64,000 bases of DNA from JAJCYL01 sp040222875 (GTDB taxonomy: Bacteria; Bacteroidota; Bacteroidia; Cytophagales; Cyclobacteriaceae). The translations under genes were made by a program, and so were the position numbers. Positions 63,501 through 64,000 of the stretch are shown here, piece by piece. Under the pieces are notes generated by a model. The model was not told the DNA's origin. It was given only the letters and a program-made list of their open reading frames with translations, and searched no databases. Where the stretch lies: the NCBI GenBank assembly GCA_040222875.1, contig JAVKCG010000039.1:62001-126000 (forward strand), in the 5' to 3' direction. The first letter of the stretch is position 1; every line of letters begins with the position of its first letter.

Positions 63501-64000
63501 AAGCCTAACCTACCCAATTTTAGGAGGTGAGGGTGCAATTAAAGATGGCACCATAAAAATTAATTATCTACATACCACCTATTCTTTTGAGGGTTCAATG
63601 GCTTTTGATCAGAATGAAATCGGGGTCCGGAATTTTAGGTTAATTGATCAAAATGGCAGGGAAGCCATCGCTAATGGTGGCATATTTCATGATGGGTTTA
63701 AAAACTTTGTACTTGATCTTTCAGCTAAGCTCAACAATTTTCAGGTTCTTAATACAACTTCAGTTGACAATAAACTTTATTACGGTACGGCTTTTTTAAC
63801 CGGGGATGTCAGTTTCCTGGGGCCGTTTACAAACCTGCAGATTTCAGCTAATGCAAAGACAAACCGAAACACGAAAATCTATATTCCATTAGCAGATAAC
63901 TCAACGCTTCAGCAAGAGGATTTTATCCATTTCGTGACAGCAGATACAACCAGTGCTGACACAGAAAAAGTAACTCAAGAAAATAACCAAAAGGTAGACC
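60550..64000 (+). CDS. tamB: TamB/AsmA-like translocation and assembly protein (3' end outside window)
   Basis: A frame open from GTG 60550 to the window end (1150 codons, no stop). It begins with basic residues and one membrane helix (FAAFAWTASVLGLLFIVAFISL), then PFVQNWAVNTVTRYISEKTDHKIEIGHI, the usual N-terminus of TamB/AsmA-like proteins. The rest is a very long run of short amphipathic beta strands (for example LQQEDFIHFVTADTTSAD near the edge), as expected for the beta-taco groove that carries lipids or barrel precursors across the periplasm. The C-terminal TamB domain is cut off. It is divergent from tsaD, the two start codons being 9 bp apart. TamB-family assignment is firm; exact role (phospholipid transport or barrel assembly) is open. 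Confidence 0.88.
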   Translation, partial: MENRRKTLQVIKKGLFAAFAWTASVLGLLFIVAFISLQIPFVQNWAVNTVTRYISEKTDHKIEIGHIDIAWFDSISLDEFEIKDTFDSTMIRSKRTLVDFSIVDLILNEQIQLDAIRLSESAVFLTKKNDSTAINITHFIQKLKGLNSSNKSSTKDIIITKIKLDDAVFSLNDERKGPPASTWDYYHFGFEKINCDISNLRIAGDTVFAQIDKLKASDTQNLLDIQHFEGALNFSQTALNLFSFELKTNFSEIRDSLSLYFTEPANLSYFVDSVDIKASIKNSIIHPRDIQLFSPTKIPITERLMVSGNFEGKVGRFDATNTHIGFGELSFLTGSISMIGLPNIQETFIDIRLDRSSFHPPDLRKLLPTASHRYINALGSIRARASFLGFYSDFVASGEFDSGIGSLNTNLNLKLPENGQAKYKGQLTTRNLRLDKLLGKPFGSFSMNGTIEGTGLDQESADIFLNAEIKQIELNEYNYTNIKTNAEFASEFFEGAVEIDDPNLKFNLNGTVNLRAGQEKLDFRGNLDTLNLASINLSESDLHVKSTIDINLDNLQLDSVSGYIRLHDFWYQNELSVLTLDSIDINSQKTANGRSLDITTELLTLNAYGDFNYTTLFKDLNSLYNEYKLILANNDSTTNAYYASKDSSLKEEYSIDFQLFIKDAIPLLNLYTDKVDVGKNTTINGHYENGETAIVSLRSRLDTLKFDNYYLFNNELDFNASKIADSTSVLSMLYISSEKLNITNSTNFENVFVEAIWFDDLIDFNANFKQIEQDNSAAISGDFKFLKDNYRVRLKPSQLEAIGKEWHFSGGNEIFINNDNIEFKNLMLSHENQEINIDGILSDSLDQALDIEINNFKLDNLNPLIEQQLFGELNAKTAISGLSQPLIQSDLTITELTLNEFLIGNLSGSSNWLEEQTALELDLKVNRLGNRIISVAGLFKPTDENQLDLKASFQGANLKILRPFISKNISDLSGLASGNFDIGGSLTYPILGGEGAIKDGTIKINYLHTTYSFEGSMAFDQNEIGVRNFRLIDQNGREAIANGGIFHDGFKNFVLDLSAKLNNFQVLNTTSVDNKLYYGTAFLTGDVSFLGPFTNLQISANAKTNRNTKIYIPLADNSTLQQEDFIHFVTADTTSADTEKVTQENNQKVD

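Noticed and set aside
1..64000. tRNA or rRNA genes, CRISPR arrays, insertion sequences, prophage
   Set aside because: No cloverleaf-like segments, regular spaced repeats, transposase, integrase or phage structural genes were seen on either strand.

Overview
The window looks like chromosomal DNA of a marine or environmental member of the Bacteroidota, most likely a Cytophagales-type bacterium. The signs are moderate GC, many Sec-signal proteins ending in AQ, lipoproteins with acidic residues after the lipobox Cys, TonB-dependent receptors with carboxypeptidase-regulatory domains, a PorP/SprF-family protein, DUF4249 lipoproteins, sparse Shine-Dalgarno sites and occasional TAnnTTTG promoter motifs. 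I see no rRNA, tRNA, CRISPR array, phage or insertion sequence. It reads as ordinary chromosome with several clade-specific envelope loci.

Layout. 1-12.5 kb: the 3' part of an M20 peptidase; a large transporter-like/HEAT/cyclic-nucleotide-domain fusion; a secreted beta-lactamase-fold hydrolase with a VPS10/BNR-type repeat protein; a single-domain response regulator facing a TPR-histidine kinase that overlaps a small orphan gene; and a divergent aquaporin. 12.8-18.4 kb: an ECF sigma/membrane-protein pair, two tRNA-modification genes (miaE and trmJ types), and a sugar-uptake pair (SLC45-like MFS plus GH13 alpha-glucosidase). 18.6-23.8 kb: a GT39-type glycosyltransferase, a secreted protein with a triplicated domain, and an outer-membrane assembly-type barrel whose N-terminus has no standard start codon. 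23.8-27.1 kb: a cobalamin riboswitch controlling a BtuB-type receptor and a beta-propeller lipoprotein that is a good BtuG candidate.

27.2-39.0 kb: the most distinctive locus. One minus-strand operon runs from a FecA-type TonB receptor with an STN domain, through five consecutive DUF4249 lipoproteins sharing a CCxxC motif and a distant fourth Cys, to a secreted macroglobulin/plug-domain protein. Divergent from it (39.3-41.9 kb) is an ECF sigma operon with a membrane protein, a Spy/CpxP-like periplasmic protein and an outer-membrane barrel. An 11-bp direct repeat lies at the receptor start.

41.9-50 kb: xseAB, then a minus-strand trio (sarcosine-oxidase-like flavoenzyme, L-amino-acid/monoamine-oxidase-like flavoenzyme, M61 peptidase), a DUF2784 membrane protein and a pirin. 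50-56.7 kb: a TetR-regulated tripartite RND efflux operon. 56.7-64 kb: a dispersed-repeat remnant, a PorP/SprF-SPOR fusion, an outer-membrane barrel, tsaD, and a TamB-type gene that runs off the window end.

The common theme is the envelope: uptake of B12 and of an unknown DUF4249-linked ligand, outer-membrane assembly, and efflux, with local sigma-factor or riboswitch control.
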